A stretch of 64,000 nucleotides of DNA, taken from contig JAJYUJ010000001.1 of the NCBI GenBank assembly GCA_021792615.1, positions 90,526 to 154,525 on the forward strand. Direction: 5' to 3'. The stretch comes from a bacterium (GTDB taxonomy: Bacteria > JAMCPX01). A program made the position numbers and the translations under genes. Of the stretch, positions 27,481 to 37,067 are shown piece by piece (position 1 is the stretch's first letter; the number at the start of each line of letters is the position of its first letter). The notes under the pieces were generated by a model that was not told the origin of the DNA, did no database searches, and saw nothing but the letters and a program-made list of their open reading frames with translations.

Positions 27481-28686
27481 ATGGCAAACGAAACAAAGAA
27501 AACAAGCACACCATTGCTTGATGAACTGGAAAAGGGCAAATGGCCAAGCTTTGTTAAGGAAATCAAGAAGATGGCTGATAAAAACCCAAGGGCGAAGGAT
27601 TTATTGGGGCAGCTTGAACAATCGTATAAGGACAAAGTTACCCATTGGAAACATGGAGGCCTCGTTGGAGTAAGGGGATACGGAGGCGGAGTAATCGGCA
27701 GATATTCCGATTCACCGGATAAATTCCCGAATGTTGCACATTTTCATACCATACGTATCAATCAGCCGTCGGGGTGGTTTTACACAAGCAAGGCGTTACG
27801 CGAAATATGTGATGTGTGGGAACAGCACGGTTCCGGGCTTACCAATATGCACGGTTCAACCGGTGACCTTGTGTTACTGGGAACATCAACCGATAACCTT
27901 GAACCTATATTTACAAAACTAACAAACAAAGGGTGGGACCTTGGAGGTTCGGGCTCGGTTTTAAGAACACCAAGCTGCTGTGCTGGTCCGGCACGCTGCG
28001 AATTTGCATGTTACGATACCCTTAATTTGACCTACGATCTTACGCAGGCCTATCAGGATGTGCTTCACAGACCCCAGTTCCCGTATAAATGGAAGTTCAA
28101 GATGTCCGGCTGCCCCAACGATTGTGTGGCAAGTGTTGCGAGGGCAGATATGTCCATTATCGGAATATGGAAGGACGATATACAGGTAGACCAGGAAGCG
28201 GTGCGTGCCTATGCAAAAAGCGGCGTCGATGTACAATCGGAAATCTGCGATCTTTGTCCTACGAAATGCATGTCATGGGATGGCAAGGACCTTAAAATAG
28301 TAAACAAATGGTGTAACAAATGCATGCACTGTATCAATGCTATGCCCAAGGCATTAAGACCCGGCAAGGAAAGGGGTGCTGCAATACTGATAGGTGCTAA
28401 GGCCCCCATTCTCCAGGGTGCGCAGATGTCCTCAGTTCTTGTTCCATTTATGAAGATGGAACCTCCTTATAAAGAGCTGAAAGACCTCGTGGAAAAGATA
28501 TGGGACTTTTGGGGAGAGTATGGAAAGAACAGGGAAAGAATTGGAGAATTGATACAGCGGGTCGGCATGGGACAATTCCTCGAGGCATTAGAGATTGAAC
28601 CAAAGCCGCAGATGGTAGCAAATCCAAGAACAAATCCATTCATCTTCTACGAAGAGTACTTCGAAGAAGAAGGTGAACAAAAATAG
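27481..28686 (+). CDS. dsrA: Dissimilatory sulfite reductase alpha subunit
   Basis: DsrA with DsrB forms the siroheme/[4Fe-4S] enzyme that reduces sulfite, handing the sulfur to DsrC. I use the ATG at 27481 (401 residues) after AAAGGAGGAATA; the longer ORF start at 27403 lies in the promoter. Cysteine motifs for the siroheme-linked cluster are [14 protein letters not shown] and [10 protein letters not shown], and an inserted ferredoxin domain has [13 protein letters not shown] and [14 protein letters not shown]. It is the first gene of the dsr operon. Reductive-type assignment rests on the dsrD gene two positions downstream. Confidence 0.97.
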   Translation: MANETKKTSTPLLDELEKGKWPSFVKEIKKMADKNPRAKDLLGQLEQSYKDKVTHWKHGGLVGVRGYGGGVIGRYSDSPDKFPNVAHFHTIRINQPSGWFYTSKALREICDVWEQHGSGLTNMHGSTGDLVLLGTSTDNLEPIFTKLTNKGWDLGGSGSVLRTPSCCAGPARCEFACYDTLNLTYDLTQAYQDVLHRPQFPYKWKFKMSGCPNDCVASVARADMSIIGIWKDDIQVDQEAVRAYAKSGVDVQSEICDLCPTKCMSWDGKDLKIVNKWCNKCMHCINAMPKALRPGKERGAAILIGAKAPILQGAQMSSVLVPFMKMEPPYKELKDLVEKIWDFWGEYGKNRERIGELIQRVGMGQFLEALEIEPKPQMVANPRTNPFIFYEEYFEEEGEQK

Positions 28687-28704
28687 TATAAGGAGGAAAA
28701 TATT

Positions 28705-29787
28705 ATGGAATCAGTTCAGGCAGAACAAAGAAGAACGGATATCGGTCCGCCGAAGTATGACCAGTTCTTACATCCGGTTATCAAAAAAAATTATGGAAAG
28801 TGGAAATATCACGAGATCGTAAAGCCGGGCGTCCTCGTTCATGTATCAGATACCGGAGACAAGATTTACACCGTTCGTATGGGATCCCCGAGATTGATCA
28901 ATGTAGATACCATAAGAATGGTTTGCGATCTGGCGGATAAATATTGTGAAGGATATCTTAGGTTCACGAGCAGACACAATGTTGAGTTTCTGTTGGCGGA
29001 TCAAAGCAAGATCGATCCTCTTATCAATGAGATTGAGGCAAATGGTTACCCTGTTGGCGGTACGGGCAAGAGTATTACCAATATAGTCCATACACAGGGC
29101 TGGGTACATTGCCATACACCGGCAACCGATGCATCGGGTATCGTGAAGGCGGTCATGGATGAGTTGTACGATTATTTCAAGACCATGAAACTGCCCGCAA
29201 AGCTCAGGATAGCACTTGCATGCTGCTTGAACATGTGCGGTGCCGTTCACTGCTCTGATATAGCCATACTCGGTGTTCACAGAAGGCCGCCAAAAATACT
29301 GCCGAACCTGAACAAAATCTGCGAAATTCCGACGACCGTTGCCGCATGTCCAACGGGTGCCATTGCACCGGCGGTCGTTGACGGTGTTCAGACCGTCGAA
29401 GTCAACGAGGAAAAATGTATGTTTTGCGGAAACTGCTACACCATGTGCCCTGCAATGCCCTTAGCGAATTCATTGAATGACGGTGTTTCCATATGGGTCG
29501 GAGGCAAGGTTTCCAACGCACGGCATGCACCTATGTTTTCAAAGCTGGCAATACCCTATTTACCGAACAACCCGCCAAGATGGCCCGAGGTGGTAAATGC
29601 GGTAAAAAATATCGTTGAGGTGTACGCAAAAGATGCAAAGAAATATGAAAGAGTTGGAGAGTGGATTGAGAGAATCGGGTGGCCAAGGTTCTTTAGTATG
29701 ACGGGCATAGAATTTACCAAGTACCACATAGATGACTATAGATTCGCTGCTACAACCTTCAATACGTCAACCCATTTTACGCTATAA
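28705..29787 (+). CDS. dsrB: Dissimilatory sulfite reductase beta subunit
   Basis: A 360-residue partner of DsrA and the catalytic siroheme-bearing subunit in characterised enzymes. It has [13 protein letters not shown] near the siroheme pocket, the cluster cysteines [14 protein letters not shown], and a ferredoxin domain with [32 protein letters not shown] precedes the ATG, 18 bases after dsrA. The C-terminus [16 protein letters not shown] fits the family. Confidence 0.97.
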   Translation: MESVQAEQRRTDIGPPKYDQFLHPVIKKNYGKWKYHEIVKPGVLVHVSDTGDKIYTVRMGSPRLINVDTIRMVCDLADKYCEGYLRFTSRHNVEFLLADQSKIDPLINEIEANGYPVGGTGKSITNIVHTQGWVHCHTPATDASGIVKAVMDELYDYFKTMKLPAKLRIALACCLNMCGAVHCSDIAILGVHRRPPKILPNLNKICEIPTTVAACPTGAIAPAVVDGVQTVEVNEEKCMFCGNCYTMCPAMPLANSLNDGVSIWVGGKVSNARHAPMFSKLAIPYLPNNPPRWPEVVNAVKNIVEVYAKDAKKYERVGEWIERIGWPRFFSMTGIEFTKYHIDDYRFAATTFNTSTHFTL

Positions 29788-29799
29788 GGGGGTGATTAT

Positions 29800-30066
29800 A
29801 TGGCAGATTTAAGCGGTGTACCCATGGATGAACTCCAGAACGAAATATTCAAGATGGTTCAGGAAGACATGGGCAAAAAACAGTTGAAAGCAAAAGATAT
29901 AACAAATGCGATGATCCAGAAATTTGGCGAGGAAAAATGCTCAAAAGAGAGCTGTAAGGAAGCCATCAGAACACTGATAGATTCCGGTAAACTTGTATAC
30001 GGATATTTCGGTGGCAGTAGTTCGATTCAGGTTCCCCATAAGGAGGGAGCAGAGCCTGACAAGTAA
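29800..30066 (+). CDS. dsrD: DsrD, allosteric activator of sulfite reductase
   Basis: An 88-residue small basic-acidic protein with a winged-helix fold (MVQEDMGKKQLKAKDITNAMIQKF, then KLVYGYFGGSSSIQVP). DsrD is known to bind DsrAB and raise sulfite reduction, and it marks reductive (not oxidative) dsr loci. It follows dsrB by 12 bases with a GGGGGTGATTAT ribosome site. Confidence 0.95.
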   Translation: MADLSGVPMDELQNEIFKMVQEDMGKKQLKAKDITNAMIQKFGEEKCSKESCKEAIRTLIDSGKLVYGYFGGSSSIQVPHKEGAEPDK

Positions 30067-30098
30067 ACAGTATATGCTGGAGAAAAGAGGATATCATT

Positions 30099-31760
30099 AT
30101 GCCGGAACTCAAGGTTGTTAAAAAGAAAAAAGGTTTAAGGCTTGGAGGTGGAGATACATCTGAAGCGATAGGTGGGTCTTCGCTTCGTCCGCGATACATG
30201 CCGAAGGATCCCCCCTGCGCGATATCATGCCCCATAGGCACAAAGATCAGGGAATACATGACCATGATAAAGGACGGCGAGAGCTTAGAAAGGGTATGGG
30301 AACATGTTACGGATTATAATCCTTTGCCTGGTGTAACGGGCAGGGTGTGTCCTCACCCCTGTGAAGGAGGTTGTAACAGGGAACAGGTAGACGGTTCCGT
30401 AGGCGTGAATGATATCGAACGGTTTATCGGGACGTACGGCATAGAACATAAACTGCAGCATAAAAAAATATCAGATCAAAACTTTTCGGAAAAGATCGCG
30501 GTGATAGGTGCAGGTCCCGCAGGTATATCCTGCGCTTATCACCTAGCGAGGCGGGGATATCCGGTGACTGTGTTTGAGGCAAAAGAGAAAACAGGCGGGA
30601 TGCTGCGGTATGGTATACCACGGTATAGATTGCCGGATGAGGTCATAGACGCAGAGTACAATTCAATCATTAAAGACCTCGGTATTACGTTGAAGTCCGG
30701 AGTGAAGGTTGGCAAGGATATCTCATACGATGATCTTAAAAAAGAGTTTAAGGTTATCTATGTTGCCATTGGGGCTCAAAAGGGCAGTAAACTGAATATC
30801 CCCGGTGAAGATGCACTCAATGTGCTGACCGGCGTGGATTTTCTTGAACAGATAAGCTCCGGTAAGAAAGTCGATATCGGAAACAAGGTATGCGTGATTG
30901 GTGGTGGGGATACCGCTATAGATGCCGCGAGGGTTTCTAAGAGGCTTGGCGCGGATGTCACGATCCTGTACCGGAGGACGATCAACGAAATGCCTGCTAT
31001 CAAGACAGAGATACAGGAGGCTGAAGAGGAAGGTATTCATTTAGAATTTCTTACCGCACCGGTTGCGGTTGTCAAAAACGGAGACAAGGCTACCGGTATT
31101 CAATGTATCAAAATGGAACTCGGCGCTCCGGACGCAAGCGGCAGGGCCAGGCCCGTACCTATAAAAGGTTCTGAGTTTATCACGGAATCTACGGCAATCA
31201 TCGCAGCTGTCAGTCAGATAGTTGACTTTAGCGGCCTCGAAAGATTCAAAAATGAAAGAGGATGGATAAACGTAAACGACCACTATGAAACGACGGAGAA
31301 AGACGTGTATGCCGGCGGAGATGTTACACAAGAGCTCGATATCGCAGCAACAGCAATAGGACTCGGCAGAAAAGCGGCGCTTGCCATCGATAACTACCTC
31401 AGAGGCAGGGAAGAGCCGAAAGAAATTCCGCTGCCGGTAATTTCCTACAAACAAATGAACCTCGGTTACTATGAAAGACTGCCGAAGGTAAAAAAACAGC
31501 TTATCCCGGCTGCCGAAAGAATCAATAACTTCAAAGAAATAAGCTATACCATTACGGAAGAGCAGTTGCGTGCCGAGGCAAAACGGTGCATGAGCTGCGG
31601 CCAGTGCTTCTCCTGCGAAAGATGCTGGATGTTCTGCCAGTATAGTGCTGTCGTAAAACCGGCGGTCAAAACCGATCCGTATAAGTTCAAACTCGAATTC
31701 TGCATAGGATGCAAAAAATGTGCGGAACAATGTCCCTGCGGATACATTGATATGGTTTAA
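30099..31760 (+). CDS. dsrL: DsrL-like iron-sulfur flavoprotein (GltD-related)
   Basis: A 553-residue NAD(P)H-acceptor oxidoreductase-like protein. An N-terminal Fe-S domain has C40/C44 (CAISCPIG) and C84/C88/C92 (CPHPCEGGC). An FAD site is at residues ~137-142 (GAGPAG), an NAD(P)-binding site at GGGDTAIDAARV, and a C-terminal ferredoxin domain has CMSCGQCFSCERCWMFC and CIGCKKCAEQCPCG. DsrL is best known from sulfur oxidisers, where it couples DsrAB to NAD+. Together with dsrD it suggests the DsrL type of reductive loci, passing NAD(P)H electrons to DsrAB. A plain GltD-like role is less likely given the location between dsrD and dsrN. Confidence 0.88.
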   Translation: MPELKVVKKKKGLRLGGGDTSEAIGGSSLRPRYMPKDPPCAISCPIGTKIREYMTMIKDGESLERVWEHVTDYNPLPGVTGRVCPHPCEGGCNREQVDGSVGVNDIERFIGTYGIEHKLQHKKISDQNFSEKIAVIGAGPAGISCAYHLARRGYPVTVFEAKEKTGGMLRYGIPRYRLPDEVIDAEYNSIIKDLGITLKSGVKVGKDISYDDLKKEFKVIYVAIGAQKGSKLNIPGEDALNVLTGVDFLEQISSGKKVDIGNKVCVIGGGDTAIDAARVSKRLGADVTILYRRTINEMPAIKTEIQEAEEEGIHLEFLTAPVAVVKNGDKATGIQCIKMELGAPDASGRARPVPIKGSEFITESTAIIAAVSQIVDFSGLERFKNERGWINVNDHYETTEKDVYAGGDVTQELDIAATAIGLGRKAALAIDNYLRGREEPKEIPLPVISYKQMNLGYYERLPKVKKQLIPAAERINNFKEISYTITEEQLRAEAKRCMSCGQCFSCERCWMFCQYSAVVKPAVKTDPYKFKLEFCIGCKKCAEQCPCGYIDMV

Positions 31761-31764
31761 TGCC

Positions 31765-33360
31765 ATGCTTTGGAATATACCGAGAATCATTATATCCGGA
31801 TTGGCCGGCGGCTGTGGCAAGACCTTTGTCAGCGTCGGAGTTGCCTCAGCCTTGAAGATGCGCGGCATGGACGTTTTTCCTTTTAAGAAGGGCCCGGATT
31901 ATATCGACTCGGCATGGCTTACTTCTGCAGTCGAAAGGCCCTGTTACAATCTGGATACATTCCTTATGGGCGAGGATGGCGTAAAACGCTCTTTTGAACA
32001 GCACACAGGTATAGATACGATATGCAATTATTGTGCTGATGTGTCGTGTGCAAAGTGCGGCCGGTTGAAAGAGTTTTTAAAAAACAAGATAGCAATAATT
32101 GAAGGCAATAGAGGAATTTTTGATGGAATGGATGAAAGCGGAACGTACAGCACCGCGGAACTTGCAAAATTATTAAAAACACCGGTTATTCTTGTTCTGG
32201 ACAGTACCAAATCAACGCGTACGCTTGCGGCAGAGGTGCTCGGGTGTCAGAAGATGGACGGTGATGTCCGGATAGCAGGTGTGATACTGAACCGGATTGC
32301 TGGCAAGCGGCATGAAGAGATAGCACGTGCATCAATAGAAAAGATCTGTGGTGTACCGGTACTGGGAGCGATACCAAAACTCGAATCTGCCAGATTCCCG
32401 GAAAGGCATCTTGGCTTGGTCACGCCGGCAGAATACCCCGAAATTAAACAGGCGATAAAGTACGCAGCAGAGGCGGCAGTTTCCTGTCTAGATGTCGAGA
32501 GGCTCCTCTCTCTTGCCGCATCAGGCAAACCCTTGCCTATGATAAAAAATAATATGCATAAGGCGGTGAGCCACGCAGTACAAAAGACAAAGATAGGTAT
32601 CATAAAAGATGAGGCTTTTTCTTTTTATTATCCGGACAATATAGAAGCACTGAAAGCTGCAGACTCTGAAATCATAGAAATAAATTCCCTCGAAGATGCT
32701 GCGCTGCCTGATATAGATGCCCTGTACATTGGCGGAGGTTTTCCCGAAACGAATGCCGGACGCCTTGCAGCAAACGAGAGTTTCCGTGCATCGGTTAAAG
32801 AAGCTATAGAATCAGGTCTACCCGTATACGCGGAATGCGGCGGAGCCATGTATATGGGTAAATCGATCCAGTATAAGGATAAGACCTATCCTATGACCGG
32901 TGTTTTACCGGTAGAGTATTGTTTCGATAAGCGTCCCCAGGGACATGGTTATACCGTCGTTGAGGTGGAATCCGAAAATCCGTATTTTGAACTTCACAGC
33001 ATCATTCACGGCCATGAGTTTCATTATTCAAGAGCTGTAAACTTAGAATCCTGCGACGTAAGATTTATTTTCAAGGTTCACAAGGGATATGGATTTAATA
33101 AGACGCAAGACGGGATCTGTTACAAGAACCTGCTTGCCGTGTACTCGCATATACATGCGGCAGGAACAGCACCGTGGGCTCAAAACTTCGTACGCGCTGC
33201 GAAGGCATATTCTGCAGGCAGGAGCGAAGGCAGTATTCGTAAAAGTAAAGACGGAATCATAACTTTCGGTCATCACGGTAAAACAGCATCGTGCTCGCCA
33301 AATAGATATTCAAGATTTAACGATAATAATATTGAACAGAATTGTAAATTTAACATTTAA
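31765..33360 (+). CDS. dsrN: Siroheme amidase DsrN (CbiA/CobB family)
   Basis: This ATP-dependent glutamine amidotransferase makes the siroamide used by DsrAB. I start at the ATG at 31765, 4 bases after the dsrL stop; the longer ORF start at 31720 overlaps dsrL. Residues ~1-200 are the CbiA ATPase-like domain (ISGLAGGCGKTFVSVG, KKGPDYIDSAWL, ILVLDSTKSTRTLA). The C-terminal half is the amidotransferase with the nucleophile in PVYAECGGAMYMG and a distal YSHIHAAG. At 532 residues it is longer than usual, because ~70 poorly conserved residues follow the amidotransferase domain. Confidence 0.93.
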   Translation: MLWNIPRIIISGLAGGCGKTFVSVGVASALKMRGMDVFPFKKGPDYIDSAWLTSAVERPCYNLDTFLMGEDGVKRSFEQHTGIDTICNYCADVSCAKCGRLKEFLKNKIAIIEGNRGIFDGMDESGTYSTAELAKLLKTPVILVLDSTKSTRTLAAEVLGCQKMDGDVRIAGVILNRIAGKRHEEIARASIEKICGVPVLGAIPKLESARFPERHLGLVTPAEYPEIKQAIKYAAEAAVSCLDVERLLSLAASGKPLPMIKNNMHKAVSHAVQKTKIGIIKDEAFSFYYPDNIEALKAADSEIIEINSLEDAALPDIDALYIGGGFPETNAGRLAANESFRASVKEAIESGLPVYAECGGAMYMGKSIQYKDKTYPMTGVLPVEYCFDKRPQGHGYTVVEVESENPYFELHSIIHGHEFHYSRAVNLESCDVRFIFKVHKGYGFNKTQDGICYKNLLAVYSHIHAAGTAPWAQNFVRAAKAYSAGRSEGSIRKSKDGIITFGHHGKTASCSPNRYSRFNDNNIEQNCKFNI

Positions 33361-33374
33361 AAAAGGAGGATAAT

Positions 33375-33692
33375 ATGGCAAAGGTAAATCTTGGTGGTGT
33401 TGAAATAGAGGTCGATGAAGACGGGTTCATCGTGGATCCTAATGTATGGAACGAAAAAGTGGCACAGGCACTTGCTTCGACAGAGGATGTCCCGAATATG
33501 AGTGAAGAGCATTGGAAGGTTGTTAAGTATCTGAGGGATTACTATCAGAAATATAACATAGCTCCGATGATCAGGAAGATGTGTAAGGATACACAGGTGG
33601 ATCTCAAACACATGTACGAATTATTTCCAACCGGTCCTGCCAAAGGTGCATGTAAGATTGCCGGACTTCCAAAACCCACGGGCTGTGTATAA
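33375..33692 (+). CDS. dsrC: DsrC sulfur-carrier protein
   Basis: A 105-residue protein and the substrate partner of DsrAB, which leaves the sulfite sulfur as a trisulfide between its two C-terminal cysteines. Both are present in the flexible tail GACKIAGLPKPTGCV: the penultimate Cys and one 11 residues before it. It is therefore a true DsrC and not a TusE-type relative. The core DPNVWNEKVAQALA and LRDYYQKYNIAPMIRKM is typical. AAAAGGAGGATAAT precedes the ATG. Confidence 0.97.
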   Translation: MAKVNLGGVEIEVDEDGFIVDPNVWNEKVAQALASTEDVPNMSEEHWKVVKYLRDYYQKYNIAPMIRKMCKDTQVDLKHMYELFPTGPAKGACKIAGLPKPTGCV

Positions 33693-33789
33693 TTAAAAAA
33701 TAAACAACCCATAACGATAGTAATAATTGATATGGTGCCCGTTGAAATTGAGGTGCATTGTGTGCCCGAAATTAAGAGCGAATACTCTC

Positions 33790-33829
33790 CTGTCATTGCA
33801 GGTTCAGCGACTAAGTCTCGCAATGACAG
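33790..33829. repeat. Inverted repeat after dsrC (possible terminator/attenuator)
   Basis: CTGTCATTGC and GCAATGACAG form a perfect 10-bp stem with a 20-base loop in the ~190-base gap between dsrC and the next gene. No T-run follows, so it could be an mRNA-stability hairpin separating the highly expressed dsrA-C part from dsrMKJOP, or a copy of the common GTCATTGC...GCAATGAC dispersed repeat. Confidence 0.5.
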
Positions 33830-33883
33830 AGGTCTCCCGGCGGGCGATACAATATATGTTTGTCAATAGGAATGGGGGATTAT

Positions 33884-34444
33884 ATGGGACTGATTGATAT
33901 CTTATCCGGAAAAAAGGAAATCATAGAAAAAAAATGGTTTGATATGATTGCCGCTTCTTATCCTGTCAATGCCTCATCTTTTCTGAAAAATCAGAAAGAG
34001 CAGTTTGCAAACCCCGTCGGGAATACAATAGGAGAAGCGGTCCATACGGTAATCGATGTATTGATTCATGAGGGCACGAATGAAAAAGCGAATACCTGTC
34101 TGGATAAGCTGGTCAAAGTAAGAGCGGTCCAGGATTTTGCGCCTTCCATGGCCGTCGATTTTCTTTATATGCTGAAACAACTGCTGAAGGATGAACTGAA
34201 GAATGAATTTCATACCGGAGGCGTCTATGAAGAGTTTCTTCTCATCGAATCCAGAATCGATACTATGGCTCTTTTCTCGTTTGAAAGTTATCTGAAATAC
34301 AAAGAAAAAATTTACGAGTTAAAAGTAAATGAATTCAAAAATATGGCATTCAGATTGCTGGAAAGGGCGAACCTTACGTTTGAGTTTAAAGATGAGGGGC
34401 CTGCCTTCGAAAAAAGCGTTTTAGAAAGAGATACGGTGAAGTGA
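33884..34444 (+). CDS. RsbRD_N-domain protein upstream of dsrM
   Basis: A 186-residue all-alpha protein. I start at the ATG at 33884 (GGGGG ribosome site) rather than 33860. The pattern KKWFDMIAASYP, FANPVGNTIGEA and VRAVQDFAPSMAVDFLYMLK resembles the RsbT co-antagonist RsbRD N-terminal domain, a globin-like sensor module. No STAS domain is attached. Proteins of this kind occur before dsrMKJOP in sulfate reducers; the position matches dsrT of some loci, but I cannot confirm homology. It may sense redox or haem state. It is followed 11 bases later by dsrM. Confidence 0.75.
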   Translation: MGLIDILSGKKEIIEKKWFDMIAASYPVNASSFLKNQKEQFANPVGNTIGEAVHTVIDVLIHEGTNEKANTCLDKLVKVRAVQDFAPSMAVDFLYMLKQLLKDELKNEFHTGGVYEEFLLIESRIDTMALFSFESYLKYKEKIYELKVNEFKNMAFRLLERANLTFEFKDEGPAFEKSVLERDTVK

Positions 34445-34455
34445 GGTAATGATAC

Positions 34456-35448
34456 ATGAAACTATTGCTGGCATTTGTTATCGTGCTCGTGCTGAGTGCG
34501 GTTCCTTATATAGGAATTAAATACGCCGGGATGTCCTACGAGTTCGGCGTCATTGTACCCTATGCGGCTGTTGCAGTTTTTATTCTTGGGTTTGTTTACC
34601 GTATAGTAAAATGGGCAAAATCGCCGGTTCCGTTTCGCATACCGACAACCTGCGGTCAGGAAAAATCACTGCCGTGGATAAAGCAGAACAAGCTCGATAA
34701 TCCTTCGGGTACATCCGGTGTAGTGGGGAGGATGGCGCTTGAAGTGCTTTTTTTCCGCTCCTTATTCAGGAACACCAAAACTGAGCTGAAGGACGGCCCG
34801 AAGCTTGCGTACGGCTCAAGCGGGTGGCTCTGGCTTGCGGCCATCGCTTTTCACTGGTCATTCCTTATTATACTCATTCGGCATTTCAGGTTATTTTCTC
34901 AGCCCGTTCCTTACTTAATAAATCTGCTTGAAAATGTGGACGGGTTCTTACAGATAGGGATTCCGACTTTGTATATAACAGATATTCTTTTGCTTGCGGC
35001 TGTGCTCTATTTATTTATAAGAAGGATTGCCATACCGCAGGTAAGGTACATATCCCTTGTGTCGGATTACTTCCCTCTTTTATTAATATTCGGCATAGGC
35101 CTGACCGGTGTTTTGATGCGATATTTTTACCGGGTGAATGTTATCGGCGTTAAAGAACTTGTCATGGGATTGATTGCACTCAAGCCGGCAGTCCCTGCCG
35201 ATATCGGCAGTTTATTCTTTATACATCTCTTTTTGATCTCCACGCTGTTTGCATATTTCCCTTTCAGTAAGCTTATGCACATGGGCGGCGTTTTCCTTAG
35301 TCCGACCAGAAATCTTGCAAACAACAACAGGATGGTCAGGCATATCAATCCATGGAACTATCCGGTTCATGTTCACACATACGCCGAATATGAGGATGAA
35401 TTCAGGGATAAGATGAAGTCCGTTGGTTTACCGGTTGAAAAGGAGTAG
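34456..35448 (+). CDS. dsrM: DsrM, haem b membrane subunit of DsrMKJOP
   Basis: A 330-residue NarI-like protein with two N-terminal spans (LLLAFVIVLVLSAVPYIGIKYAG and YAAVAVFILGFVYRI) followed by a NarI-type set of about five spans carrying His ligands (AFHWSFLIILIRHFRLF, FIHLFLISTLFAYFPFSKLMHMG). It oxidises menaquinol and passes electrons to DsrK on the cytoplasmic side. Three bases separate it from dsrK. Confidence 0.95.
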   Translation: MKLLLAFVIVLVLSAVPYIGIKYAGMSYEFGVIVPYAAVAVFILGFVYRIVKWAKSPVPFRIPTTCGQEKSLPWIKQNKLDNPSGTSGVVGRMALEVLFFRSLFRNTKTELKDGPKLAYGSSGWLWLAAIAFHWSFLIILIRHFRLFSQPVPYLINLLENVDGFLQIGIPTLYITDILLLAAVLYLFIRRIAIPQVRYISLVSDYFPLLLIFGIGLTGVLMRYFYRVNVIGVKELVMGLIALKPAVPADIGSLFFIHLFLISTLFAYFPFSKLMHMGGVFLSPTRNLANNNRMVRHINPWNYPVHVHTYAEYEDEFRDKMKSVGLPVEKE

Positions 35449-35450
35449 CG

Positions 35451-37067
35451 ATGACAGATGAACTGAAACAAGACGACCTTGTTAAGATAAATTATAAGCC
35501 GCCGAAGAAGGACTGGATGGATACTCCTGTTAATTTCAGACATGGTACCTATATCTATCCTGCAAGGGCAAAAAACCTCAAATACCTTGATCTCCCGAAT
35601 CCACGGGAGTGGAGTCCTACTGACGAGGATTGGAAACTACCCGAGAATTGGAAAGATATAATTTTGAACGGGATGAAAGAGCGTCTTGATAAATACCGTT
35701 CCTTCAAGGTGTTTATGGATATTTGTGTGCGGTGCGGTGCATGCGCTGACAAATGTCACTTCTTCATTGGCGGCGGTGATCCGAAGAATATGCCTGTTCT
35801 GAGGGCTGAGTTGATCCGTTCTATTTATAAGGGAAACTTCACTGCGGCAGGAAAGATACTGGGCAGACTGAACGGTGCACGGGGGCTTACCAAAGATGTG
35901 ATAAAAGAGTGGTTCTATTACTTTTATCAATGTACGGAATGCCGGCGGTGCTCGGTGTTCTGTCCCTACGGTATAGATACGGCGGAGATCACCATGATGG
36001 GGAGAGAGCTTTTGACCCTGCTCGGCTGTAATGTAAATTGGGTCTTAGAGCCGGCTGCAAATTGCTATAGGACCGGCAATCATCTTGGCATCCAGCCGCA
36101 TGCGCTCAAAGATATGTTCGAAATGCTGCTGGACGACATTGAAGACAGAACCGGTGTAAAGATCGAGCCGACCTTTAATAGAAAAGGGGCGGAGATCCTT
36201 TTTGTCACACCTTCGGCGGATTATTTTGCCGATCCGGGTATTTATACCTGTATGGGCTACCTTATGCTGTTCCACGAACTCGGCCTTGACTATACCTGGA
36301 GCACGTATGCTTCTGAGGGCGGGAACTTCGGATTGTTTACATCGCACGAAATGATCAAACGGCTCAATGCAAAGATATATGCAGAGGCCAAACGTCTCGG
36401 TGTCAAATGGATAATCGGCGGTGAATGCGGACACATGTGGCGCGTTATTCACCAGTATATGGATACCATGAACGGTCCCGCTGATTTTCTTGAAGCGCCC
36501 GTATCGCCGATAACAGGGACAAAATTCGAGAATGCGAAATCAACGAAGATGGTGCACATAACGGAATTTACGGCAGACCTTATCAAGAATAATAAGCTAA
36601 AATTGGATCCAAGCAGGAACGATAAGCTCAGGATAACATTCCACGATTCATGCAACCCTGCACGGGCGATGGGTATCCTGGAAGAACCCCGCTACATCAT
36701 AAAGAACGTCTGCAACAATTTCTTTGAGATGCCGGAAAATACCGCGAGAGAACAAACGTTTTGCTGTGGCGGCGGTGCCGGTCTGGGTACTGATGAGATG
36801 ATGGAAATAAGGATGAGAGGCGGCATGCCCCGTGCGAATGCCGTTCAATACGTGCATGACAAGCATGGTGTAAACAGACTCACCTGTATGTGTGCCATTG
36901 ACCGCGCGACGCTTACGACATTGATGGAATACTGGGTTCCGGACGTAAAGGTTACCGGTGTTCATGAGCTTGTCGCAAACGCCCTTGTCATGAAGGGAGA
37001 GAAAGAGCGCATCGTAGATATTCGCGGTGAACCACTGAAAGAAAAGAAAGGTGAAGACGATGTATAA
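35451..37067 (+). CDS. dsrK: DsrK, HdrD-like catalytic Fe-S subunit
   Basis: A 538-residue cytoplasmic protein related to HdrD of heterodisulfide reductase. Two [4Fe-4S] motifs: CVRCGACADKCHFF and CTECRRCSVFCPYG. C-terminal CCG-type domain: HDSCNPARAMG and FCCGGGAGLGTDE, binding the special cluster thought to reduce the DsrC trisulfide. The length and motif order are typical. It overlaps dsrJ by 8 bases when dsrJ starts at 37060. Confidence 0.96.
   Translation: MTDELKQDDLVKINYKPPKKDWMDTPVNFRHGTYIYPARAKNLKYLDLPNPREWSPTDEDWKLPENWKDIILNGMKERLDKYRSFKVFMDICVRCGACADKCHFFIGGGDPKNMPVLRAELIRSIYKGNFTAAGKILGRLNGARGLTKDVIKEWFYYFYQCTECRRCSVFCPYGIDTAEITMMGRELLTLLGCNVNWVLEPAANCYRTGNHLGIQPHALKDMFEMLLDDIEDRTGVKIEPTFNRKGAEILFVTPSADYFADPGIYTCMGYLMLFHELGLDYTWSTYASEGGNFGLFTSHEMIKRLNAKIYAEAKRLGVKWIIGGECGHMWRVIHQYMDTMNGPADFLEAPVSPITGTKFENAKSTKMVHITEFTADLIKNNKLKLDPSRNDKLRITFHDSCNPARAMGILEEPRYIIKNVCNNFFEMPENTAREQTFCCGGGAGLGTDEMMEIRMRGGMPRANAVQYVHDKHGVNRLTCMCAIDRATLTTLMEYWVPDVKVTGVHELVANALVMKGEKERIVDIRGEPLKEKKGEDDV

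Noticed and set aside
31041-31868. 275-aa ORF antisense to dsrL/dsrN
   Set aside because: It lies wholly opposite well-supported dsr genes, has biased low-complexity composition and no motif; a shadow ORF.
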